From Candidatus Bathyarchaeota archaeon (lineage in GTDB: Archaea; Thermoproteota; Bathyarchaeia; TCS64): a stretch of DNA of 33,704 bases. The notes under the pieces were generated by a model that saw only the letters and a program-made list of their open reading frames with translations, was not told the origin of the DNA and did no database searches. The position numbers and the translations under genes are program-made. Positions 1 through 7,161 of the stretch are shown here, piece after piece (positions within the stretch are counted from its first letter, which is position 1; every line of letters starts with the position of its first letter). The stretch is from positions 1-33,704 of the forward strand of contig JADHWM010000018.1 of NCBI GenBank assembly GCA_016783485.1, written 5' to 3'.

Positions 1-304
1 GCATCGGAACCTGAACAAACCGCCCCACGACGAAAAGAACCTGAAACCCCTCCCGATCACCATCGAATCATGTCAAAAGGAGCACTTATTCATACCCAAA
101 ATACGCCCCACCAGGAGTGTACTCCACAAGCCACAGAGGTTCCATTCATGCAGAACAGAGGTTATCCAGTACCAATGCAATACTAAAATAAACCAGAAAA
201 CCCCGCCAAACAACGAAAGGACCGAGAAAACAACCCCAAACACACACCCCCAAAACAGGGGGATACACCCACACCCCCCCACGCACGAGGAAGACCGACG
301 AGCC
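1..304. other. Non-coding or unassigned left flank, A/C-rich on plus strand
   Basis: No convincing gene is visible here. The plus strand is very rich in A and C and poor in G and T. As a result, minus-strand frames stay open by composition alone and encode hydrophobic, Phe/Val/Trp/Gly-rich strings. I see no tRNA fold, CRISPR-like repeat or good ribosome-binding site. The region lies downstream of rbkR, so it probably holds that gene's 3' untranslated region and a spacer. Confidence 0.5.
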
Positions 305-1018
305 TCAGCCCGCCCCCGGATCCCCCTCCGCCCCCACACCGGGGAACACCAGCCTCACCACGTCCCCGTCCTCCAGCCCCAACGCCTCCCGCAGACCCAC
401 CGGAGCGATCACCTCCATCACCGACAGATCATACCCCGTCCGATCCGCCACGATCAACGCCCCCTCCACCACCCCACCCACCACCACCCGATAACAACGA
501 GCACCCCCGAAAGCCCGATCCTCGACCCTGAACCCCTCCAACACCACCGCCGGCCAACCCTCCAACACCCGCCTCGACTCCAGATAATCACCCACCAACC
601 GCACATTCAACGTCCCCGGAAACGGATCGAACCCCAACAACTCCCGGATCTGATCCCGATAACCGGTCTGGGAGATGTAATACCTCCCCTGGAACATGCC
701 GCTGAAGACCGCCCCCTCGAACACCAGCTCCCCGGCGCCCCCCTCAAGCCCCTCCCTCAACCGGAAAAAGACCTCCTCGAGCCTTCCCAACCCCTCCCCC
801 GTGACCCTGACAACGCTCCCCCCCGCACCCCCACGCCTCACCACCAACCCCAACCCCTCCAACAAACGCAACCGCCGAGACGCAGACTGCTGAGACACAC
901 CCATCAACCCCGCGAGCTCCCCCGTCGAGACCCGCACCCCCCTCACCCCCGCACCCAGCCTCAACAGCTCATACAACGTGAACCAGAGAAACGGCTTCAG
1001 AGACAAACAATCAACCAA
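305..1018 (-). CDS. rbkR: CTP-dependent riboflavin kinase fused to winged-helix regulator (RbkR)
   Basis: This 237-residue protein has an N-terminal winged-helix DNA-binding domain (about residues 10-90, with a helix-turn-helix around 33-52). The C-terminal archaeal riboflavin kinase domain spans about 97-228 and contains the family signature FPGTLNVRL near residues 133-141. In this family the kinase domain phosphorylates riboflavin to FMN using CTP, and the fused winged helix regulates riboflavin genes. The start is TTG, supported by an upstream GGAGG-like stretch only loosely. The gene lies 48 bp downstream of rtcB on the same strand, so co-transcription is likely. It is odd in composition: only one lysine, one asparagine and no histidine in 237 residues, matching a strongly C-biased plus strand. 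No other riboflavin gene is visible nearby. Confidence 0.9.
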   Translation of the reverse strand: MVDCLSLKPFLWFTLYELLRLGAGVRGVRVSTGELAGLMGVSQQSASRRLRLLEGLGLVVRRGGAGGSVVRVTGEGLGRLEEVFFRLREGLEGGAGELVFEGAVFSGMFQGRYYISQTGYRDQIRELLGFDPFPGTLNVRLVGDYLESRRVLEGWPAVVLEGFRVEDRAFGGARCYRVVVGGVVEGALIVADRTGYDLSVMEVIAPVGLREALGLEDGDVVRLVFPGVGAEGDPGAG

Positions 1019-1066
1019 ACAAAGAAACGGGTAGGAGGATAAAAGGTCAACCCAAAAACAGGTAGA

Positions 1067-2515
1067 TCATCCCTTCGCCACAGCCACGGGCACGGACATC
1101 ATCACCTTACGCCCGATCCCCAGCCTGTGACTTACATCCGCCACCCTATGGACGTCCTTATAGCTCTCAGGACTCTCCTCCTCCACCACCCGCCCACTCG
1201 CCGCCTTCACCACGATCCCCTTACGCTTCAACTGCTGAACGATGCTCTTAGCATCGAACTGCCTACGGGCACCCGTCCTCGACATCACCCGCCCCGCACC
1301 GTGAGCCGTACTCGCAAAGGAGATCTCCTCCCCCCGATCCGTCCCCACAAGCAGATAGCTCGCCGTCCCCATCGTCCCCACCAGGAGCACTGGCTGACCC
1401 ACCGACTTATAGTCCGAGGGCAGATCATCCCTCCCAGGACCGAACGCCCGGGAAGCCCCTTTACGGTGCACCATGAGATTCATCCGCCTCCCATCCACCT
1501 CGTGCTCCTCCTTCTTCGCGGTATTATGAGTCATCCCATACACCAGATTCATCCCCATCTCATCCGCAGACCGCCCCAGCACCTCCTCGAAAGCCTGCCG
1601 CACGCGATGCATGATGATATGCCTATTCAGGAACGCCCAGTTAATCGCGCAGCTCATCGCCTCGTAATAGTCATCCGCCTCCCGGCTACCCAGGGGGGCG
1701 CACCCCAGCTCCCGCACAGGAATACGGATCCCATGATCCCTCACAGCCCGATCCATCACACGGATATAATCCGAGGCCACCTGATGCCCGAAACCCCTAG
1801 AACCCGTATGAATCCAGACAACGATCTGATCCCGATCCGATACACCGAACGCCTTCGCCGTCCCCTCATCATACACATCCCTCACGCGAGCGATCTCCAG
1901 GAAATGGTTACCCGCCCCCAGCGTCCCCAACTGGGTCGAGCCCCGCTTCATCGCTCTAGGCGAGACTTTCTCCGGATTCGCCTCCGCCATGCAGCCCCCC
2001 TCCTCCATATGCTCGGAGTCACCGGCCCAGCCGAACCCCTTACCGATAGCCCAGTCCACCCCCTCGGAGACCGCTCTCGCAAGCTCACGATCAGAGAGAC
2101 GAATATCACTCCCCACCCCAACTCCACAGGGAACCAGTTGAAAGATCCTCTCGATGAGCTCCCGGGCCACGGGCTTAACCTCCCCGTAAGTGAGATCGGA
2201 GCGCATCAACCTGACGCCACAATTAATATCATAACCCACGCCCCCCGGCGTGATGACCCCCTCATCCTCATCGAAGCCAGCCACCCCGCCGATAGGGAAA
2301 CCATACCCCTGATGCCCATCCGGCAACGTGATGCCGTACTTCTGGATCCCCGGGAGCTGAGTGATATTAATCCCCTGATACAAAGTCTCATCCCTCTTCA
2401 TACCCTCAAGGAGAGTCTCGTCAGCATAGATCCTAGCGGGAACCCTCATATACCGGTTATACTCCACCGGCACCTCCCAAGTGAGGTCGTCAATCTTCTT
2501 AATAGGAACGTCCAT
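1067..2515 (-). CDS. rtcB: tRNA-splicing ligase RtcB
   Basis: RtcB joins 2',3'-cyclic phosphate and 5'-OH RNA ends with GTP and Mn2+, sealing tRNA exons after EndA cleavage. The 482-residue length is normal for the family and no intein is present, although archaeal RtcB often has one. The metal/active-site motifs are visible: DINCGVR (Cys99), GNHFLEI (His204), IHTGSRG (His236), MTHNTA (His330) and STAHGAGR (His405, the expected guanylylated histidine). The ATG at 2515 gives the family-like start MDVPIKKI. However, a GGAGG at 2534-2538 sits 9 nt before a TTG at 2524, so translation may begin three codons earlier. The gene is transcribed divergently from the winged-helix gene at 2589. The splicing endonuclease gene endA is about 24 kb away in the same window. 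Confidence 0.96.
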   Translation of the reverse strand: MDVPIKKIDDLTWEVPVEYNRYMRVPARIYADETLLEGMKRDETLYQGINITQLPGIQKYGITLPDGHQGYGFPIGGVAGFDEDEGVITPGGVGYDINCGVRLMRSDLTYGEVKPVARELIERIFQLVPCGVGVGSDIRLSDRELARAVSEGVDWAIGKGFGWAGDSEHMEEGGCMAEANPEKVSPRAMKRGSTQLGTLGAGNHFLEIARVRDVYDEGTAKAFGVSDRDQIVVWIHTGSRGFGHQVASDYIRVMDRAVRDHGIRIPVRELGCAPLGSREADDYYEAMSCAINWAFLNRHIIMHRVRQAFEEVLGRSADEMGMNLVYGMTHNTAKKEEHEVDGRRMNLMVHRKGASRAFGPGRDDLPSDYKSVGQPVLLVGTMGTASYLLVGTDRGEEISFASTAHGAGRVMSRTGARRQFDAKSIVQQLKRKGIVVKAASGRVVEEESPESYKDVHRVADVSHRLGIGRKVMMSVPVAVAKG

Positions 2516-2588
2516 AATGACCAAAACCGATATCCTCCGAGAGAATAATAAGACTTTTTTGGCATAGACACCAATAATAATCATAGCG

Positions 2589-3056
2589 ATGCGGCTCAGA
2601 ATAGTAAGAAGAATCCCCTTCACTGAGGTCACCGACAGAGTAAAACAATACGAAAAACAATTCGGAGCAAGCCTCGACGACGTCTCAAACAAATTCGCGG
2701 AAAAAGCCCTCGACCAAGAGGCTTTCGACGACTACGTAGAATGGATGGCCATGGAACACGCTCTCGGGGCCTACGTCGAAGGCGAGGCATTCGACTACCT
2801 CACCGAAGACATCCTCGACCTGGGACCCAAAGACCTCTCAAAGCTCACTCCGAAGAGGCTCGAACTCCTAGACCAAATGTCGAGGCACAACGCCGACTCC
2901 ATAAACGAGCTCGCATCGAGCATCGGGAGAGACGTCAAAAACGTCTACAACGACCTCAAGATCCTCGAGAGTCTCGGACTGATCGAGCTCATGAAGGATG
3001 GACGCCGGATGATCCCAGACCTCCTGGTGAAAGAGATCACATTCCTGACCTGGTGA
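2589..3056 (+). CDS. Winged-helix DNA-binding protein (MarR/HVO_A0114-like)
   Basis: This is a 155-residue putative transcriptional regulator. The N-terminal half (about 1-85) is acidic and helical. The C-terminal half (about 88-150) has a winged helix-turn-helix of the archaeal HVO_A0114-like type, recognisable from the stretch INELASSIGRDVKNVYNDL followed by LESLGLIEL and a basic wing. Proteins of this type are often partners of toxin-like genes, but no toxin gene is adjacent here. It is divergent from rtcB with a spacer of about 70 bp, so it may control itself or rtcB-rbkR. That last point is inference only. No clear Shine-Dalgarno precedes the ATG, which fits a leaderless transcript. Confidence 0.75.
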   Translation: MRLRIVRRIPFTEVTDRVKQYEKQFGASLDDVSNKFAEKALDQEAFDDYVEWMAMEHALGAYVEGEAFDYLTEDILDLGPKDLSKLTPKRLELLDQMSRHNADSINELASSIGRDVKNVYNDLKILESLGLIELMKDGRRMIPDLLVKEITFLTW

Positions 3057-3070
3057 TCCAGATGTACAAA

Positions 3071-3080
3071 GATTAAATGT
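3071..3080 (+). promoter_or_regulatory. Probable TATA box of the first amidohydrolase gene
   Basis: GATTAAATGT lies about 25 nt before the ATG at 3097, the spacing expected for a leaderless archaeal transcript. There is no clear Shine-Dalgarno, which agrees with that reading. Confidence 0.4.
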
Positions 3081-3096
3081 CCTCCACATAGTTCTA

Positions 3097-4752
3097 ATGA
3101 GGCATCTGGAAATGACCGAGACACAAGATCACGCGATGGCGGATCAGCTACTCATCAACGGGAAGATAGTGACGGTCGACCCCGAATTCAGCATCCTCGA
3201 AGCCGTGGCAGTTAAAGACGGTAAGATCCTCGCCGTGGGCACAACCTCCGAGATGAAAACCTGGAAAGGATCAGGGACCGAAATGATCGACTTAGCGGGA
3301 AAAATGGTCCTCCCCGGGCTGATAGACTCACACCTCCACATGGTGGGAACTGGGATAGCCCTCTCCCAGATCAACTGCAGGACGCCGCCGATAAAATCGA
3401 TATCAGACCTAGCCGACGCCGTGAGGGAGAAAGCCTCGGATGTGAAACCCGGAGAGTGGATCCTGGGGAGGGGATGGGACCAAGCCAAACTGTCGGACCA
3501 CAGGGACCCGAATAGATGGGACCTCGACGAGACGTCCCCCGAGAACCCCGTATGGCTGACCAGGACCTGTGGCCACATCTCAGTGGTGAACAGCAGAGCC
3601 CTGGAGATCGCCGGAGTCAGCAAGGACACCCCCCAGCCCGTAGGAGGCCACATCGTGAAAGACGAGAACGGCGAACCCACAGGACTGCTCCAAGAGGGGC
3701 CCGCCATGGATCCGGTACGGCAGCACATCCCACCCCAGGACCTGGAGCAGACAGCAGAAGCAATCAAGCTGGCCTCCAACGCATTCAGCGAGGTCGGGAT
3801 AACTGGGGTCATCGAGGCCGGCATAGAGCCCCTGGACATGAGAGCCTACCAGAAGGTCGCCACCGAGGGGAAGCTCACAGTCAGAGTCAATATGATGCTC
3901 CGGGGGAGGGTGACGGGCGAATCGGCGGAGGAGAGCGCCGCCAGGATAATGGGCTTCCCAATGACCACGGGATACGGCGACGACCTGCTGAGATTCCTGG
4001 GGCTCAAGCTCCTGATAGACGGCGGCGTCGGGGGGCGCACAGCCCTCCTCAGGGAGCCCTACGAGGACGACCCCGACAACTGCGGGATACTCACCATGCC
4101 CGAGGAAGACCTACAGAAACGGGTGGATGCCGGGAACCTCGCGGGTATGATGGTGGGGGTCCACTGCGCCGGAGGCAAAGCCATGGACATCGTCCTCAAC
4201 GCATTCGAGGAGACCGACAAGCTCAAGCCCATCAAAGGGAGAAGATTCGCCATCATCCACGCCTACCAGCCCACAGAACAGAACTTCGAGACCTGCAGAC
4301 GCCTGGGGATCACCGTCGCCTCCCAACCCAGCTTCCTCTACTACCTCGGGGAGAGCTACTACGAGAACGTGGGCCACGAGAGATCCGAGTGGCTCAAGCC
4401 CCACAGGGCCTGGATAGACAATGGCATCATCGTGGCCTCGGGAACTGACTCCCCCGTAACGCCCTATCCCCCATTCCCGAGCCTCTGGGCCTCCATCGCC
4501 CGGAGAACCGAGGTGAACAACGTCCAGATGGGCACCGAACAATGCATCACCAGAGAGGAAGCCATCAGGCTCTACACCATCAACGGCGCCTACCACACAT
4601 TCGAGGAAACCATCAAAGGTAGCATCGAGCCAGGAAAACACGCAGATATGATAGTCGTAGACAGGGACATCCTCACCTGTCCCCTGGACGACATCAAGGA
4701 AACCAAGGTGCTCCGAACAATCCTCGGAGGAAAAACCGTCTACGAGGCCTGA
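3097..4752 (+). CDS. YtcJ-family metal-dependent amidohydrolase (amidohydrolase 3)
   Basis: This 551-residue cytosolic hydrolase belongs to the amidohydrolase-3/YtcJ group, whose characterised members act on exocyclic amides or N-substituted amino acids. The substrate here cannot be told. Visible metal-site elements are the HLH motif at residues 79-81 (GLIDSHLHM), a histidine in VGVHCAGGKAMD, a histidine in FAIIHAY, and the aspartate in ASGTDSPVTP near the C-terminus. The usual HAIGD motif is replaced by HCAGG, unlike the second amidohydrolase in this window. The composite N-terminal beta domain (residues 15-70) and C-terminal GSIEPGKHADMIV are typical. The start is uncertain: ATG codons at 3097, 3112 and 3136 are all possible. 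The last gives MADQLLINGKIVTVD, the usual family beginning. Confidence 0.88.
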   Translation: MRHLEMTETQDHAMADQLLINGKIVTVDPEFSILEAVAVKDGKILAVGTTSEMKTWKGSGTEMIDLAGKMVLPGLIDSHLHMVGTGIALSQINCRTPPIKSISDLADAVREKASDVKPGEWILGRGWDQAKLSDHRDPNRWDLDETSPENPVWLTRTCGHISVVNSRALEIAGVSKDTPQPVGGHIVKDENGEPTGLLQEGPAMDPVRQHIPPQDLEQTAEAIKLASNAFSEVGITGVIEAGIEPLDMRAYQKVATEGKLTVRVNMMLRGRVTGESAEESAARIMGFPMTTGYGDDLLRFLGLKLLIDGGVGGRTALLREPYEDDPDNCGILTMPEEDLQKRVDAGNLAGMMVGVHCAGGKAMDIVLNAFEETDKLKPIKGRRFAIIHAYQPTEQNFETCRRLGITVASQPSFLYYLGESYYENVGHERSEWLKPHRAWIDNGIIVASGTDSPVTPYPPFPSLWASIARRTEVNNVQMGTEQCITREEAIRLYTINGAYHTFEETIKGSIEPGKHADMIVVDRDILTCPLDDIKETKVLRTILGGKTVYEA

Positions 4753-4762
4753 CCCTAGCCCT

Positions 4763-5233
4763 TCACCTGTGATCCTCGGGCGTGTCATGGGTCCTGATGG
4801 GCGTGATCACCAGACCCCCGTCCCTCACGGCCCAGGTCCTCAAACCATCGTACTCGATCCCATTATCCTCCAGCAGGCGCAATGCATCCTCCTCCTTACC
4901 CTCAGGAACATACAGGAAGAACTTCTTCACCCGCCTCCCAACCGCCGCACTGTCCGAGAGAAGTCTCCACTTCTCCACCTGAGCCTCCGTCACGGTGTCC
5001 TCCCCCTCGACCTCACCGATCTCCTGAATATCCGTGTTCGCTCTCGTGATCACAATGCTCGGGTAAACAAACCCAGACGGTCCCGAGACTCCCCTGACCC
5101 TCCTCCCGGAGTCATTCGTGATAGTGACATAATCCTCGCTCCAGTTCGTCTGATCCACGAAAGGGAACCGTGTAGCCGCAATGATCCTGATAACCCTGTT
5201 CCTGATCTCCGCCCTCGACACCAAACAGTTCAC
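4763..5233 (-). CDS. Unknown protein, possibly PD-(D/E)XK nuclease-like
   Basis: I do not recognise this 156-residue protein with certainty. It has a mixed alpha/beta pattern. A strand YPSIVI (about 57-63) is followed by EIGEVE (71-76), an alternation seen in restriction-endonuclease-fold proteins where an acidic residue is followed by E-x-E/K. The expected lysine is not obvious, so any nuclease activity is speculative. The later part (about 103-150) reads as a beta-alpha-beta unit, KFFLYVPEG followed by a helix. The GTG start overlaps the stop of the upstream HD-domain gene by 4 bp (GTGA), so the two are surely co-translated. Confidence 0.7.
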   Translation of the reverse strand: MNCLVSRAEIRNRVIRIIAATRFPFVDQTNWSEDYVTITNDSGRRVRGVSGPSGFVYPSIVITRANTDIQEIGEVEGEDTVTEAQVEKWRLLSDSAAVGRRVKKFFLYVPEGKEEDALRLLEDNGIEYDGLRTWAVRDGGLVITPIRTHDTPEDHR

Positions 5234-5778
5234 AACCCTATCTCGTCGCTAACCGACTGCATCGCCTCGATGCTCAACGTGAGGAACGTATTCAGGTCGA
5301 GCCCTATCTCCTCGCACCTCATGATATTCTCCCTGCTCACGTTACGCGCGAAAGACTTATCCTTCATCCTGCTCCTCAGGCTCTTCGGCTTCATGCCCTC
5401 AAGTCTGGTCGGCCTCACAAGAGCACCGGCAACGATCATCCCCGAGATGGCGTCCGCCGAAAATAGGCTGATCTCAATCCTGCTCTCAGCCTCCACCCCT
5501 GTCATCGGGTTATGAGCCCTGATGGCCTTTAGACCCTCCTCGGGCAAATAATCCGCTACCATCACAGCAGACAGGAGGCCGTGTCTGGGGAAGTCATCGC
5601 TGGTCCTCTCGTAGTCGACATCGTGGAGCATCCCCACGGCCTCCCAAAGGGCTGGTTCCTCACCGAAATGATTCGCCATCCCCTTCATGATCGCTGAGAC
5701 CGCAATCATGTGATTCACGAGATTCCTGTTCTTAACGTGCTTCTTCACGAGACCCAGAGATTCCTCCCGAGAGATCAT
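5230..5778 (-). CDS. HD-domain phosphohydrolase-like protein
   Basis: This 182-residue single-domain HD-superfamily protein carries the metal-binding pattern: His23 (VNHMIAVSAIM), His52-Asp53 (VGMLHDVDYE) and a later Asp109 (LFSADAIS), with additional His66 and His89 in the pocket region. Such proteins hydrolyse phosphate esters, often of nucleotides. The specific substrate is not evident. It is first in a two-gene minus-strand operon, overlapping the next gene by 4 bp. A TATA-like element (5803-5810) is placed about 25-30 nt upstream of the ATG, suggesting a leaderless transcript. Confidence 0.85.
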   Translation of the reverse strand: MISREESLGLVKKHVKNRNLVNHMIAVSAIMKGMANHFGEEPALWEAVGMLHDVDYERTSDDFPRHGLLSAVMVADYLPEEGLKAIRAHNPMTGVEAESRIEISLFSADAISGMIVAGALVRPTRLEGMKPKSLRSRMKDKSFARNVSRENIMRCEEIGLDLNTFLTLSIEAMQSVSDEIGL

Positions 5779-5802
5779 ACCTGAGAATTCGTAGCTAGAC
5801 CC

Positions 5803-5810
5803 GTTTAAGC
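5803..5810 (-). promoter_or_regulatory. Probable TATA box of HD-domain operon
   Basis: On the minus strand GCTTAAAC lies about 25-32 nt before the ATG at 5778, which is archaeal TATA-box spacing. The divergent MFS gene has its own TATA-like TTAAATA at 5830-5836. Confidence 0.45.
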
Positions 5811-5829
5811 CTTAGGGCCCTGCATATCC

Positions 5830-5870
5830 TTAAATAGAAACTAAAATCCCTTTCTAAGAATCTCGGGAGG
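5830..5870 (+). promoter_or_regulatory. TATA box and strong Shine-Dalgarno of MFS gene (TTG start)
   Basis: TTAAATA at 5830-5836 is a TATA candidate. GGGAGG at 5865-5870 lies 7 nt before a TTG codon at 5878. This decides the TTG as the start of the transporter gene, because no in-frame ATG is placed correctly. Confidence 0.55.
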
Positions 5871-5877
5871 ACCTTAA

Positions 5878-7092
5878 TTGGAAACAGGTAAAACGGAGAA
5901 AGCTGCATCGATCCTCAGCTACGGTCTCCTCGTGATGACCCTCACACACGCCCTGACCCACGTCTTTCAGAGGATGCCCTCCGCCCTCTTCCCAATCCTG
6001 ATGAGGCCTGAGGAGTTCAATCTCACCCTACAACAGATCGGCATCATCGCCGCCATACCGCCCCTCTGCTCGGCCCTCCTATCCATACCCATGGGCCTCC
6101 TCTCGGACCGATACGGAGCGAGAAAGATGGTCTTCGCAAGCATGGCGGTCTCGGCCCTAGGAGCCCTGATAGCGAGCCAAGCATCCAGCCCAATGATGTT
6201 CATAATAGCCATAAGCCTCCTCTCCATCAACACCACCATCTACCATCCAGCCGCCTACAGCTTCACCACCAAGCTCGTGAACCCGAGCGACAGACCAAAA
6301 ACCCTAGGGATACATGGTGCCGGCGGCACTTTCGGGATGGCCATCGGACCCATCTCCCTGAGCATTTTAATGGGGCTCATGGCTTTCAGGTGGCAGCAAA
6401 TCTACCTCTTCTGGCTCATCCCAGTTATCCTGGGAGCCATCGCTGTTTTCGGTATAAAAACTGAGCCAACCGAAGACGCCCAGATGACACCCGCCACCCA
6501 AACAGCGAGCGAGGAAAAACAAAACATCAGGAGCATGTTAACGACCAGCCTACTCCTGTTCCTAGTCTTCGTGGGGATTAGAACCATCGGTAGATCCATG
6601 GTCGAATCGTTTCTCCCCATCTACATGGTTAACAATAAGGGAATCAGCGCTGATCTCACTAACATCATCTACGGGAGCAACACACTGATGGGGCTGGTCG
6701 CCGCACCATTAGGTGGCGTCATAGCCTCCCGTTTCGGGGAAAAGAGATGGCTCATCGGAGTCCTAGTTTTATCTTATATCTGTCTAGGTCTCGCCTTCGT
6801 GATTCCCAACACCATCGCATTCACTGCACTGTATCTAATCTCAGGTTTCTTCAACTTCCTCGGGATGGCGGCAAACTCCTCCATCGTCGCCAAGCTATCA
6901 CCAACCAGCCAAAGGGGACTCGGGTACGCCCTGTTCTTCCTACCGGGTAGTCTGATGGGTGCTGTAGCTCCCGTTATAGCAGCATTCATCGGCGAAGTCT
7001 TTGGAATCTCCAGCATCTTCTACGCTTCAATAATAGTCTATGTGGCTGGCCTATTCGTACTCCAGTTCGGAGTCAAAATAAAGACACCCTAA
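5878..7092 (+). CDS. Major facilitator superfamily transporter
   Basis: This 404-residue integral membrane protein has about 12 hydrophobic segments arranged as two six-helix halves, separated by a polar loop around residues 196-218. The MFS motif A variant GLLSDRYGARKM is present between helices 2 and 3 (about 76-87), and a weaker copy GVIASRFGEKRW occurs in the second half. The substrate cannot be predicted. It lies between the HD-domain operon (divergent) and the second amidohydrolase gene (convergent), so a role in uptake or export of an amidohydrolase substrate is possible but unproven. The TTG start has a strong Shine-Dalgarno. Confidence 0.88.
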   Translation: METGKTEKAASILSYGLLVMTLTHALTHVFQRMPSALFPILMRPEEFNLTLQQIGIIAAIPPLCSALLSIPMGLLSDRYGARKMVFASMAVSALGALIASQASSPMMFIIAISLLSINTTIYHPAAYSFTTKLVNPSDRPKTLGIHGAGGTFGMAIGPISLSILMGLMAFRWQQIYLFWLIPVILGAIAVFGIKTEPTEDAQMTPATQTASEEKQNIRSMLTTSLLLFLVFVGIRTIGRSMVESFLPIYMVNNKGISADLTNIIYGSNTLMGLVAAPLGGVIASRFGEKRWLIGVLVLSYICLGLAFVIPNTIAFTALYLISGFFNFLGMAANSSIVAKLSPTSQRGLGYALFFLPGSLMGAVAPVIAAFIGEVFGISSIFYASIIVYVAGLFVLQFGVKIKTP

Positions 7093-7100
7093 ATATGAGG

Positions 7101-7120
7101 GTTCCAAACGTAACTGGAAC
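7101..7120. terminator. Short hairpin between convergent genes
   Basis: GTTCCA at 7101-7106 pairs with TGGAAC at 7115-7120 (6-bp stem, 8-nt loop), just after the MFS stop and before the convergent amidohydrolase stop. A second 13-nt palindrome, AGATCC-A-GGATCT, lies at 7150-7162. These may mark transcript ends. No long T tract follows, so confidence is low. Confidence 0.25.
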
Positions 7121-7161
7121 ACACACAAAGGTCTATTACTATCTCCAGAAGATCCAGGATC

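Noticed and set aside
73-339. Minus-strand frame of 88 codons rich in Phe, Val, Trp and Gly, membrane-like
   Set aside because: It overlaps the end of rbkR, has composition explained by the A/C-rich plus strand, and shows no ribosome-binding site or family resemblance.
1127-2548. Plus-strand frame of 473 codons opposite rtcB
   Set aside because: It is antisense to an intact RtcB with all catalytic motifs. The product is Pro/His/Arg-rich, typical of a shadow frame.
3516-4448. Plus-strand frame of 310 codons inside the first amidohydrolase
   Set aside because: It is an out-of-frame reading of a recognised gene, with Gly/Arg/Pro/His-rich composition.
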